This document shows, piece after piece, positions 53,395 to 62,713 of a stretch of 64,000 bases of DNA; within the stretch, counting starts at the first letter, position 1, and every line of letters begins with the position of its first letter. Position numbers and translations under genes: made by a program. The stretch is from Aliidiomarina sp. B3213. GTDB taxonomy: Bacteria; Pseudomonadota; Gammaproteobacteria; Enterobacterales; Alteromonadaceae. The stretch lies in the NCBI RefSeq assembly GCF_003290085.1, contig NZ_QMKJ01000002.1, positions 620,001 through 684,000 on the forward strand, read 5' to 3'. The notes under the pieces were generated by a model. The model saw nothing but the letters and a program-made list of their open reading frames with translations. It was not told where the DNA came from and searched no databases.

Positions 53395-55881
53395 CTATAC
53401 TTTCCAAATCCCAAGAGGATTATGAACTTCGAGGAAGTAGTGGAGAGAAGATATTCCCGAAATATCTCCAGAGTACTTAGTAAACCCGTAAACAACTATC
53501 GGGTCTTGTGCTTCGTTAGCCCAAGGCATAAATTTCCACTGATGGAAAACGAGTCCAACTGCGTTTTTCTCAACAACAAAACTTTCTTGTCCTTGGATAT
53601 ATCTGATTCGATCTGTTTTAGAGTTAAAACCATATTGAGCCAGAACTTTATTAAATCGACCGGTGTTTCGGTCATCCTCACATATAAACCACATACTGCC
53701 TGCGTTTCCAGGTGTACTTGTGCTTCTAGCTAGTGACTTAAGTTTTTGAATTAGTTCTGCTTCCAGTTGTTCCGCTAACTGAATACCATTAAACTCAATT
53801 CCGTGGATGACTTTTCCGCTCCTCGCTGATAACGAATATGCAGGACCGGTGTTAAATGGAACTTCTACTGTGTTGGGGAAAATATTGTTAGCAAACTTAA
53901 CTTTGATGGCTAAATAATCTTTTCGGATTTGATTAAAGCGAATCCAGAAATTACTGTTAGTTTGACTCCAAGACTGATATATAAGCTTTAGGTCATCAGG
54001 GTTGGATGCTTCAGGAACACAATTTTTGAGTTGCTTAACGGTATACTGTTTACAATTTTCCAACTCCGTATCTAAGAAATCGTCAACTTGAATTTTTATA
54101 CGATGTGCTTCAGGGTAGTCCCAGTCGAATGCATCCCTTACTGACTCTCTCATTATTAGTTGTGACTTTGATTTGAGCAACACAATAAATTGCTCGAGTT
54201 TTTCTGATTGCTCAATACTGAGGAGTCTAAATGAGGGGGGATTACCCAAACTTAACATTTCGGCAAGTATTACTACGCATGCTGAGGCTGCATATGATTT
54301 AATGTTGTGTCTTTCATAAAACTTATTATCTAATGAGAGTACGTGCTCATTAATCCAATCAGAAAAAGAACCGAGGTCCCTATTAAAAAGACCGTACTGT
54401 ATATAGTTTGCGTCTGCATCTTTTGGCTGATACTGGTACCAACTTTCTTTAAGCTCAGACCATGAGTTATTCAAGGCACAAAGTGCGAAAAAATAAGCAA
54501 TTGAATCAAGTGCGGACGATTGTATACAAGTAACTCTTATATCCGATACATTAGGCAAAGTCTGTTTTAGAAATTTAGATTCGTGTCCAAAACAACCATT
54601 AAATTCAGACCATTCTCCTTTGGCTTCATCACCATGTAATACGCCTAAGGCCTCCTCACATTGATTTAATTTTGATATTTTAAAGGGCTTTAGATTGTTG
54701 AATCTTTTACGCCACATACTGAACTTTTCATTTTCTCCTAACATGACAGGAGCCAATTGCTTTTTGTACAAACCGCTCGTTGCAGCCTCCTTTAAACTTT
54801 GATGAAGCTTAGTTAGGCGGTTAGGATTGTTTCGAGCCGCATATGCTACGAGGCTCTCCCATAAGTTTAATGCGGCATCCAGACCTTCTGGGTTTAGCGA
54901 AAAATCCCTCGCTCGCATAAAGAGCCCCATTATATTGCTGAGCCACTCACCTTCTGCATAAAGATCATCATAAGAGCAAGGATCATAGTTTTGTCGCTCT
55001 GCTTCACTATACATTATCTGCGTTAGATTAAGGAAAGGTGCCTTCGTAGGACGTGATCTTCTCGATCCGCAAAGTTCTGAAAATTGTGGATGATTAAAGA
55101 TATACCCTAACAATACGAAAACTGAGCGCTGGGCGGAGAAATTAAGGCTCCGATTGTTCTTCCTTGCAGCTCTTGATACTTCGTTGAGCGATAGTATGAA
55201 GTTTACAACCACCAGCCATTCATTTGATTGAACAGGAACCACCCAGTCCTCATTAAAAACCAAGGGACGAACTTCCTTCATCAACTCTGTTATAGGTTCC
55301 TCTAGCTCGACATCAAGAGGGTTTGAGCTTAATCCCTCTCGAACAATGTCTATCCTAGCATTTAGTTGATCTAAATAGCGCCCTCTTCTGGCACCTACAT
55401 GGGGCTCGACTCCTCGTTTTAGAGAATCATAGATTTCCCGTGGTCGCTTACTCGCCTGAGAAAATATATGGCTGAACCACATTCCAAGAGCGAGAACTAT
55501 AGCCAAACACATTAGCGCAACTGCCCATGCATAAACTTGCATTAGAAAGGAAATGTCAGACTCACCGTCTACCGGTAATAGTGATTTAAAAGTTAGGGAT
55601 AAAATGAAGTATAAAATCAAGCCCCAATAAATTCGTTTCGGAGTAATGAGCCTCCAGCTACTTAAGTAACGGATGATATGTGCAGAGTTATACTTTTCTG
55701 TTGCTCGGGAAATAACTTGGAGACTTAATGGAATCCCAATAGCTACGAACCCCACCAGTATTGTGAAGCTGTATCCAATAGAATCAGCAACAAAATGTGG
55801 GTCTAGTCCATTGAATAATCCATGAAAAATATCAATTATCCCACTTAGACGCTCTTTAACTTCCTCTGTTATTTCATTCAT
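53395..55881 (-). CDS. Large membrane-anchored protein, function unknown
   Basis: An 828-residue protein I do not recognise. Three hydrophobic segments near the N-terminus (about 36-57, 83-101 and 113-139) anchor it. The remaining 690 or so residues are soluble and mostly helical, with no nucleotide-binding, nuclease or protease motif I can name. The C-terminal 150 residues are richer in aromatic and beta-type sequence (MWFICEDD, FHQWKFMPW). Base composition is clearly AT-richer than the core genes. It is the tRNA-proximal gene of the island and shares its strand with the zincin, phosphorelay and AbiE genes. A membrane-acting defence effector or sensor is a guess from context. Confidence 0.7.
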   Translation of the reverse strand: MNEITEEVKERLSGIIDIFHGLFNGLDPHFVADSIGYSFTILVGFVAIGIPLSLQVISRATEKYNSAHIIRYLSSWRLITPKRIYWGLILYFILSLTFKSLLPVDGESDISFLMQVYAWAVALMCLAIVLALGMWFSHIFSQASKRPREIYDSLKRGVEPHVGARRGRYLDQLNARIDIVREGLSSNPLDVELEEPITELMKEVRPLVFNEDWVVPVQSNEWLVVVNFILSLNEVSRAARKNNRSLNFSAQRSVFVLLGYIFNHPQFSELCGSRRSRPTKAPFLNLTQIMYSEAERQNYDPCSYDDLYAEGEWLSNIMGLFMRARDFSLNPEGLDAALNLWESLVAYAARNNPNRLTKLHQSLKEAATSGLYKKQLAPVMLGENEKFSMWRKRFNNLKPFKISKLNQCEEALGVLHGDEAKGEWSEFNGCFGHESKFLKQTLPNVSDIRVTCIQSSALDSIAYFFALCALNNSWSELKESWYQYQPKDADANYIQYGLFNRDLGSFSDWINEHVLSLDNKFYERHNIKSYAASACVVILAEMLSLGNPPSFRLLSIEQSEKLEQFIVLLKSKSQLIMRESVRDAFDWDYPEAHRIKIQVDDFLDTELENCKQYTVKQLKNCVPEASNPDDLKLIYQSWSQTNSNFWIRFNQIRKDYLAIKVKFANNIFPNTVEVPFNTGPAYSLSARSGKVIHGIEFNGIQLAEQLEAELIQKLKSLARSTSTPGNAGSMWFICEDDRNTGRFNKVLAQYGFNSKTDRIRYIQGQESFVVEKNAVGLVFHQWKFMPWANEAQDPIVVYGFTKYSGDISGISSLHYFLEVHNPLGIWKV

Positions 55882-56135
55882 CGATTTATATTCTTAAAGT
55901 GACCAGACATAGGCTACAAATTCGTTTGATAGTAAATTGTATATGCCACAGGTAAATGTCATATATTTGAAAATAGAGAGGAAAAGCTTCTTAGGTACCC
56001 CAAACCGACTATAAAGACGGCTGACTGCTGGCTCCAGATCCTCATGCGATGCCATCTGGAAGCGGCTTCTCAAAACCAATCAACTTGACCCTCACTCCTC
56101 AGAAATACACTGCCAAGTACACCGCTATTTTACTA

Positions 56136-57059
56136 CTACGGCTTACTTTTCTTGTTATTTTTTGAGCTGAATTTGAATAGTAGTTTTTTGATGGGCTCTA
56201 GCAAAAAACTAGCACGATGCCATTCATTAATATCCTCATCTCGTCTGTTATTTGTTTTGCCCATGACTTCATAGTAATCAGAATCGTTATCTGGATTATC
56301 GAACATACTTTGTAAATGGATATCAAAACCTCTTTCAGATAAGAGTAACTTAGCAGCACTAACGCCTGCTTCCTGAAGCTGACCAATTTTTCTTGCCGCT
56401 AAGTTTCCTTGAGTTTGCTTTACAGGATTTATATAGCCAGCCATAAAGGTCAGTAACCTTTGACGCGGAAGATGATACCCATCATCTTCAAAGTGATACT
56501 TTTGAAATAAAGAGGTCAATACAGTAGAGGCATATCCCATTTCGTATCCTCCTTGCTCCTCATCTAAAAAGCCATAGGGCTTAAGAAACGAAAGCTGATT
56601 ATGAATCCACCCCCATACCATTCCTCCTGCCATGAAGTCGGCATCAGTTTCTTCGGACTTAATGCTGTCTACATCATTATCCAAGTGGCCTCGAACACAA
56701 TGAATCATTTCATGAGCTAGACATAGCATTAAACAGATTAGCACTACTCTCGTTTCTTCAGACTTTTTCCTGTGCTTTTTAATTCCAGGACCATATACGA
56801 CTTGCTCTAACTCATATAGCATTCTTACAGGGAAAATTATTCTATATAGTCCCCCGGGAAAGGCTCTAGCAACAGGGGTTAGCGAGTCACCAAAGTCTAC
56901 CTGGAACTTTATCGTTTCTTTTTGTTTTTCAGGCCATGTTTTAATCGAGAGATAAAATAAATTCTTCAAGAATTCCAATTTGAACTTCATATTGTCCTCG
57001 CGAACATTTAACTCATCTACTGAAATCCCCTTTTGCCTGTTAAGAAAGTCGAAAATCAT
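56136..57059 (-). CDS. Zincin-like metalloprotease protein, function unknown
   Basis: A 307-residue soluble protein with H116-E-M-I-H120 followed by CVRGH125, then EETDADFMAG (136-145). HExxHxxxGH with a downstream ExxxD motif is typical of gluzincins such as M48, ImmA/IrrE-like and Lit-like (U49) peptidases. The chelating acidic residue is probably E137 or D141. The chain before the motif (1-110) is unassigned, and a basic tail (FKFSSKNNKKSKP) ends the protein. In T4 exclusion Lit cleaves EF-Tu, so a phage-triggered protease is conceivable here, but family membership is not shown. No neighbour partner gene overlaps it. Confidence 0.7.
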   Translation of the reverse strand: MIFDFLNRQKGISVDELNVREDNMKFKLEFLKNLFYLSIKTWPEKQKETIKFQVDFGDSLTPVARAFPGGLYRIIFPVRMLYELEQVVYGPGIKKHRKKSEETRVVLICLMLCLAHEMIHCVRGHLDNDVDSIKSEETDADFMAGGMVWGWIHNQLSFLKPYGFLDEEQGGYEMGYASTVLTSLFQKYHFEDDGYHLPRQRLLTFMAGYINPVKQTQGNLAARKIGQLQEAGVSAAKLLLSERGFDIHLQSMFDNPDNDSDYYEVMGKTNNRRDEDINEWHRASFLLEPIKKLLFKFSSKNNKKSKP

Positions 57060-57618
57060 AATTCAAATTTAGTACCTTAATTAATAATGAAGCGTAACGC
57101 CCAGCTTCAGCGCACAGCCATGTGAGCGATAGTAACGAAAAGTCTTCATAGTTAAGTTCCAGTACCTCTCTAACGTGCGCACAATATCTAACTTTAGTTT
57201 TTGATTATGTTATTGACAGTAAAAGACTTAAATACACAACACAATAACAAAACGCGCAATATTGCAGAGATAAGAGTGCCGTGTCCGGTTCGCGCTATCC
57301 AGAATTATTAACTACTGCGAGGCGAGTTACTAGTTAAATTAGCATGGTCCGAAATTCGTTCAAAACTGACCATTGATCTGGTACCACGGGAGGGGCACTT
57401 AGCGCTTGACCTCTCCCCCAAGAATAGAAATATTTTAACGCTAAATTACTCTTTTGGAGTGTTAAGAGCAGTGACTGAAGCTATGATCACCCAGTCGCTT
57501 GATTTCATCGATCCTATTACTCCGTTCTTTGCGAATTTACCCGCCTGATATGACTCTGACCTTCATAGAACATTGACAATTTAGTTGTTTCAGTTGCAAC
57601 AGCACTCAAAGCCGTCAC
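57060..57618. other. 559-bp stretch between the zincin and the phosphorelay genes
   Basis: No standard gene. The right half contains an open plus-strand frame without a usual start codon (57312-57548, described separately). The left half is AT-rich with no hairpin or repeat that I could see. The zincin promoter presumably lies near its left edge. Confidence 0.5.
57312..57548 (+). pseudogene. Start-less open frame, possible gene fragment
   Basis: Translated directly: 78 codons between a TAA and a TGA. No ATG or GTG lies near the front; a CTG sits at codon 2 and the first ATG comes after more than two thirds of the frame. The product has protein-like texture, for example LLVKLAWSEIRSKLTIDLVP and LALDLSPKNRNILTLNYSFG. 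It opposes the surrounding minus-strand genes. It may be a remnant of a gene disrupted when the island assembled, or chance. Confidence 0.3.
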
Positions 57619-58812
57619 TTAGTCTATTAAACCATTACCAGCCTCGCGCTCTATGAAAGTCTTAATAAATGCAGCACTTGTGTGAGCTGCATAATCTTGG
57701 AAATCATCAGATTTTTCCGAATCCGCAAAGTCGCAGACAGACTTTGCAACAATTGCTGCAATTTCGTGCTTTTCACAAACACTCATGAACCCGTAGGATT
57801 CCATTTCTATCGCCAGAAGCTTTCTATCTCTCGTTATCAAATCTTTAGCGAATGAATCTAGTGCAACTACCTGAGCTCCACACGCCATTGGCCCAAGGTT
57901 TACTGTTGGAGGAGAACACTTCTTGTTCCCTTTCCACTCTTGAAAAATTCTCTCTCCATCATCAAAGTTTTCAACATAGCGATTAATCATTAATCGAAGG
58001 TTGGCCTGCAGTGGAACTTGATGTGGGTCTGGTTGAATTTCAAAACCATCACCTTTTGAGATAATCTTACCGGCGCCATAATCCCATGTACGATCAGCGA
58101 CTATTATGTCCCCTAAATCAACTCTGCCTCGAATGCCGGCACAGATGCCTGTCATGAACATTAGTTTTGGAGAAAATTTGAAAATCAATTCTGATGTAAG
58201 TGCTGCAGCGGAGGCTATGCCCATTCTTGGGCAAGATGCCGCAACAATTGTCAACGGGTGTTCCCCACTTCTTGGGATTGAGCCTTTGTAAATATCCTGA
58301 CCATGATGAGTTAACGTTATCCAATCCTCACCTACTTCACTTAAAAACGCCTTCAGTTCAGGAGAGTGTAAGGCCGCCACAACTGCGATATCACAAATGT
58401 TGTTGTGTATGTTTGAATGGCTCGCTCTGGCTTTGCCTTGTAAAATACCTGCCCAAGAATCGTAGTCCTCTCTTTCTTTAAATAAAAACCAGCCATGGCT
58501 CGAGAACTCCTTGCGAAAGGCATCAAAGTTATCCATTTCATTGGTTAAGCCCATAACGTACTTTGGAAATATAATCGTATCTATCTCAGCTAACTCGCTC
58601 AACAATTCAACGCCCCCGCGCTCTGATACATCTCCCCCTTCAACCACGGGTATAAATATGTCGATCAGCAGAACATCAAATTGTTCTCTTTCGAGCCTAA
58701 GTATTGCATCATTGCTGGAACTGACTCTGTGAATGTTACACCCGTAACCATCCAGAGCCTTGTGCACAAGGCGCAACTTTTCGTAATTGTCCTCCACTAA
58801 TAAAATTCTCAT
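57619..58812 (-). CDS. dtcC: Receiver-nucleosidase fusion, Detocs effector DtcC
   Basis: A 397-residue protein from the ATG at 58812, whose first base is shared with the dtcB stop (TAATG); the frame extends to 58854 inside dtcB. Residues 1-125 form a receiver with D8 and phospho-acceptor D51 in FDVLLIDIF. Residues 140-390 are an MTA/SAH-nucleosidase-like (PNP-superfamily) domain: FMTGICAGIRGRVDLGDIIVAD, then AIEMES (M337, E338, the ribose-binding pair in MTAN) and VCDFAD (D361, the catalytic Asp). In Detocs the phosphorylated effector splits the N-glycosidic bond of ATP and halts phage growth. Domain order and gene neighbours agree with that system. Confidence 0.88.
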   Translation of the reverse strand: MRILLVEDNYEKLRLVHKALDGYGCNIHRVSSSNDAILRLEREQFDVLLIDIFIPVVEGGDVSERGGVELLSELAEIDTIIFPKYVMGLTNEMDNFDAFRKEFSSHGWFLFKEREDYDSWAGILQGKARASHSNIHNNICDIAVVAALHSPELKAFLSEVGEDWITLTHHGQDIYKGSIPRSGEHPLTIVAASCPRMGIASAAALTSELIFKFSPKLMFMTGICAGIRGRVDLGDIIVADRTWDYGAGKIISKGDGFEIQPDPHQVPLQANLRLMINRYVENFDDGERIFQEWKGNKKCSPPTVNLGPMACGAQVVALDSFAKDLITRDRKLLAIEMESYGFMSVCEKHEIAAIVAKSVCDFADSEKSDDFQDYAAHTSAAFIKTFIEREAGNGLID

Positions 58813-59264
58813 TATATGATTCCTTTCAGTGCATCTAATAAAGCTCTTTTCCACTCATCCGATTTAATACTAAAGTAGACTGAAGCTTTATATAATTGTG
58901 GGTATTCAATTTGTAGATTTTTCTTCAAAGTATTCAGAGATGTTTGCTGCTCGTCCGGGCCAAAACTATCGTATTGCGTTACAATAATGACTGGAATGGT
59001 TTTGCCAATAAGCGACATATGACTTAGGAACTCTTTCCCAGCAAAACTCTCAGGAGCCCCTCCTGAAGGGTCACTTTTAGAGATATCAAAACTAGGCATA
59101 CTCATGTCTAGGATAATCAGGTCAAAGTGACATTCTTCAAGCTTGAATAAGCCACTATTCAATGACTCTTCAATATCAATATCGAAATGTTCTGGAAGTG
59201 AATCTAAATACTTTGATATTGCCTGTGATTTATATTTATCATCTTCCACCATTAAAACTTTCAC
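58812..59264 (-). CDS. dtcB: Stand-alone receiver, Detocs phosphate-buffer DtcB
   Basis: A 150-residue single-domain receiver without an output domain. Acidic pocket E7/D8/D9, phospho-acceptor D53 in FDLIILDMSMP, Thr in IIVTQYD, and a Lys candidate near IKSDEW. A loop of about 18 residues (FDISKSDPSGGAPESFAG) after the acceptor is longer than usual. In Detocs, DtcB takes phosphate from the kinase and guards against accidental activation of the toxic effector. Its ATG overlaps the dtcA stop by 4 bp and its stop overlaps the dtcC ATG by one base. Confidence 0.87.
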   Translation of the reverse strand: MKVLMVEDDKYKSQAISKYLDSLPEHFDIDIEESLNSGLFKLEECHFDLIILDMSMPSFDISKSDPSGGAPESFAGKEFLSHMSLIGKTIPVIIVTQYDSFGPDEQQTSLNTLKKNLQIEYPQLYKASVYFSIKSDEWKRALLDALKGII

Positions 59265-62200
59265 ACAAAAATCCCTCCTCCAACCTCAAAGCAAACCTCA
59301 AACTCTTGGTCATCTTTGTAACGTAAAGTTATCCCAGAATCAGAATTCAAATCATATCTTAAAATTCCTAGGATTTTCGCGACACCACTGCCTCCCTCAA
59401 ATTGCGCTCTCTCCTTCATTTGATTTTCATTCATATCAGTCAATTGAGAAAGACGTGTATTTTCCATACACACATCTCCATAAAACTTGCAGTTATTGTT
59501 ACATTTGAAAAAATATCGACCATTTTCCTTTTCAGCATGTACAATTACTCGCACCTCACTCCCCTCTATATTGGAGTGAGTTACAGCATTAGTAACGATG
59601 TTGTGAAGAATATCTACAAAGGATGATAAATTAGAGTTCTTAATTTTTAGGCTCGGGACCTTTGAGTCTTTAAATATTTTCCTGCCTAACATTTTCTCAG
59701 TTATATCAAAAGCAATTTCGAGGTCATATTTCGTGCTCGATGCTGAAAACTCGACCTCAAACCACTGTTCAACATGCGATATTTTCTCGTTAATATCTCT
59801 TCTTAACTTATCTAGCTTCCTGATAAATTGTTCTCTGTAGACAGGCGAACAATCCTCAAGGATCCCCGTTACATTTTCAGAAAATCGATTTACCGCTTTG
59901 ATTAGCTGATTAGCCAATTCGACACTTATCATTTCCTTGGCTCGACTACAGCCTATATTTGTTCTGTCTATCATGAAGCTAACGATACAATCCCAACAAT
60001 CCTGGCTGGTAAATTCTTCTCCTAACGTCTCTCGGATACTGTATAAATCTTTGGAGGAAACCCGATAATCGAAAAAACCATCATCATTTCCTCTTCCGTT
60101 GGTGACCACTTGTACTTTCTCACCTATGAACCTATCGATTGCCTCAGTATATTCCTTAGAAAAACCTTCTATTATCGCGTAAATTTTTGTCTCTGAAATC
60201 TCTGGAGGAAAATTACCTTCATCGATATGAAGCTCATCGAGGGACTTTGCTTTTGTTAGAAACCCTTCGGCTTCTAGTGGTGCTGTTAAATTAGAACTGA
60301 AGGTCCCATGCCTTACTCTTGTGCTTAGGTAGCTGTTTAATCCCTTTAAACCATAGCAGTACTCCTCTATCACAGCTTGCAAAATAAGGAAAAGTTGTTT
60401 ATTCACTTTGTCTTTGCCTAAACTCAAAAAGCTTTCCAACTGTCCAGATATAAACTTTGCTAAAGGAGACGCATTCTCTGAAATAGAGTTATCCTCCATC
60501 ATTTCAATCGTACGCTCCAACTCCTGAACCGCTCTATCGCCCTCATGACTCCTTATTTTGAAAAGTTGAAAATGATTTTCAAAATCCTCCCACACTTGTG
60601 TTCTTACATAGTCCAAATCGGCATAAACTTTTGAGCTTGAAACTTGTTTTGAAGCCTCTTCTAGAACTTGCTGCTTAGATAATTCCTTTGCTTCATGGTT
60701 TAATCTAGAAGTGTTACCCAGCTTTTTAAGCACTAGGAGGTTGCAAATCCTAATTCTCTCCTCGTACGCGTCCCTTTGAGTACGATAGAGCAATGATTTT
60801 ACTAGCAGTTCTCGGCTACAGATACGCTCTAAGAAAAAGACATGCCTCCTATCGTTAATATTGAACTCAATATCAGAAGGGTTATCCTTCTCCATGTAAC
60901 GCGTATAAGCTCGTATTGCTAGTGAGATCGCTCGTTGATTAGTTGTATTAGATACTGTTTCATTTAGAAAATATAAGGAAATTATGTCTTTAATATTATT
61001 TGTGCGCAGAGCGTTCTGCTTCAGCATTTCGCATAGTTCATGTGAATACCAGAAGCTAATAGATTTTGTAATGTTATCAATAGATGAAAGAAAATAATCT
61101 ACAGCAACCTCTCGGTTATTGAGCCTAATCTGACAAGTCAAAATATCTCTTCTTAAAGTACAATCTGAAGTGTCAGAAAATGGCTGATAAACGTCTTTTG
61201 CTTTTTCATAATCCCCATTTTTCATTAACGCTCTTCCAAGATATTTTGCATAAATCTTATTGCTTAAATAACTATGCTCAACCTTCAAAAGGTTTACCGC
61301 TTCAAATATTTTAGTAGTCTCTGGAGCAAACTTTGTTTTAATTTCCTTTTCTACAGTTGAAGTAACACATGATCTGCTGGATTGAATTTTTTTAATTCCG
61401 TCGTTAATTTTTAACGTCTGTTCAAAAGACATTGGCTCAGTTTCTAGCATTAGAAAATGGGTCAAGATGAAAGCTTCATAAGAAGTAGACTTAGTAAAAA
61501 TATAGTTGTCCAGATTTAGCGTTGAGCTCAGAAAAAGCTCACCGTTTTCAACGACATCTGCAAGCCAATTAACGAGTCTTGACTTTTCAGAGCCACCTAT
61601 TAACCTATATCCCAACAATTTTAAGGAATATGAAAATAAGTAAAGTTCTGTAAAATCAAGTTTGCTCTTTTCCGCTAAAGCTTTAACAACACTTTCATAA
61701 TTCCCAAGGGTGTAATGCTCTATCGCCGTGTATCTTTCAATGATGCCGGACTCACAAGGCTGATTCACCGAGTCTTTGCTCGGCTTTACAAAATTCTCAC
61801 ATATTGCTTTTTTATTGTTGTCCTTTGAAAATGCCACCTCATAAAAGCATAAACTTTCGAATGCCACGTATAGGTCTATCAGTGTTGTATTTAGTTCCGT
61901 TTTTAAGATTCTGTATAAATCCACCCCCGCTCGCGGATCAATACCTAGTAGTCTGTATATAATGTAATTTACAAAACTATCTTCTCTATGCTCTGATAGT
62001 TGTTCTAGAACTTCTGTGCGAACCCGACTCTCATCTGTTTCTTTTAAAAAGGCGTTCCAATGATGCAGAATTAACTCCTGTGGAGTTCCTGATGGCACTC
62101 CCGACCTCTCAGCCGAATACTCTTTACCTTGATTAAGTTGTACAAACTGCGTTTTATTCTGAGACCAAAAGCTGGAACCAAGAGCCGACTCCAACTGTTT

Positions 62201-62560
62201 GATCTTTTTTTCAGCTTGATCATATTTTTTTTGCTCGATGAGATTTTCAATATTGTCCCTAGTAATTTTAAATTGCTCTATTTTCTCTCTATTTTTTTCT
62301 AATATACCCAGAACATAATAAAAAACTTTTTCATTTGATATGCTTTCAAATACCACCGACACCTTAAGATTTTTTATATCTGCGATATTGCGAGTTTCTA
62401 TTTCAGCGTATCGACTGTTCTTCAATGGATAGCTCGATAAACCAACTTTCGAGAACACTCTTAAATTCTCATCTTTTAATTTAGTCAGGGCATTTCTTAA
62501 AACTACGCCTGGTTTTTTTGAGGAGCGAAGAACCTTATCTATAACTGTTAGTTTTTTCAT
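59261..62560 (-). CDS. dtcA: Large sensor histidine kinase, Detocs DtcA
   Basis: A 1099-residue protein with no membrane segment. Residues 1 to about 890 are helical with TPR-like units (for example YLGRALMKNGDYEKAKDVYQ) and presumably sense infection. The C-terminal kinase has a candidate phospho-His H929 in INEKISHVEQW, the N-box LHNIVTNAVTHSN (N983/N987 region), and the G-box EGGSGVAK near 1055. The sequence is very AT-rich. AAAGGA lies before the ATG. Gene order kinase, receiver, receiver-nucleosidase matches Detocs. A 153-bp gap separates it from AbiEii. Confidence 0.85.
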   Translation of the reverse strand: MKKLTVIDKVLRSSKKPGVVLRNALTKLKDENLRVFSKVGLSSYPLKNSRYAEIETRNIADIKNLKVSVVFESISNEKVFYYVLGILEKNREKIEQFKITRDNIENLIEQKKYDQAEKKIKQLESALGSSFWSQNKTQFVQLNQGKEYSAERSGVPSGTPQELILHHWNAFLKETDESRVRTEVLEQLSEHREDSFVNYIIYRLLGIDPRAGVDLYRILKTELNTTLIDLYVAFESLCFYEVAFSKDNNKKAICENFVKPSKDSVNQPCESGIIERYTAIEHYTLGNYESVVKALAEKSKLDFTELYLFSYSLKLLGYRLIGGSEKSRLVNWLADVVENGELFLSSTLNLDNYIFTKSTSYEAFILTHFLMLETEPMSFEQTLKINDGIKKIQSSRSCVTSTVEKEIKTKFAPETTKIFEAVNLLKVEHSYLSNKIYAKYLGRALMKNGDYEKAKDVYQPFSDTSDCTLRRDILTCQIRLNNREVAVDYFLSSIDNITKSISFWYSHELCEMLKQNALRTNNIKDIISLYFLNETVSNTTNQRAISLAIRAYTRYMEKDNPSDIEFNINDRRHVFFLERICSRELLVKSLLYRTQRDAYEERIRICNLLVLKKLGNTSRLNHEAKELSKQQVLEEASKQVSSSKVYADLDYVRTQVWEDFENHFQLFKIRSHEGDRAVQELERTIEMMEDNSISENASPLAKFISGQLESFLSLGKDKVNKQLFLILQAVIEEYCYGLKGLNSYLSTRVRHGTFSSNLTAPLEAEGFLTKAKSLDELHIDEGNFPPEISETKIYAIIEGFSKEYTEAIDRFIGEKVQVVTNGRGNDDGFFDYRVSSKDLYSIRETLGEEFTSQDCWDCIVSFMIDRTNIGCSRAKEMISVELANQLIKAVNRFSENVTGILEDCSPVYREQFIRKLDKLRRDINEKISHVEQWFEVEFSASSTKYDLEIAFDITEKMLGRKIFKDSKVPSLKIKNSNLSSFVDILHNIVTNAVTHSNIEGSEVRVIVHAEKENGRYFFKCNNNCKFYGDVCMENTRLSQLTDMNENQMKERAQFEGGSGVAKILGILRYDLNSDSGITLRYKDDQEFEVCFEVGGGIFV

Positions 62561-62713
62561 TATACGTCCTTTGTAAGTCGATTATTCTAAATCGTAATAT
62601 GGACTTTTATTCCTACTAGGCTTTACAACACTGACCTAACCCAAGAATAAAACCATGACTTCGACGAAATTCTCATCGCTTTGACAAACTTTCTTAGTTA
62701 GTCCCGAGCTAGC

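Noticed and set aside
55894-56079. 61-codon minus-strand frame between the 828-residue protein gene and the zincin gene
   Set aside because: No ribosome-binding site, no recognisable domain, and its texture is not clearly protein-like; kept out as unsupported.
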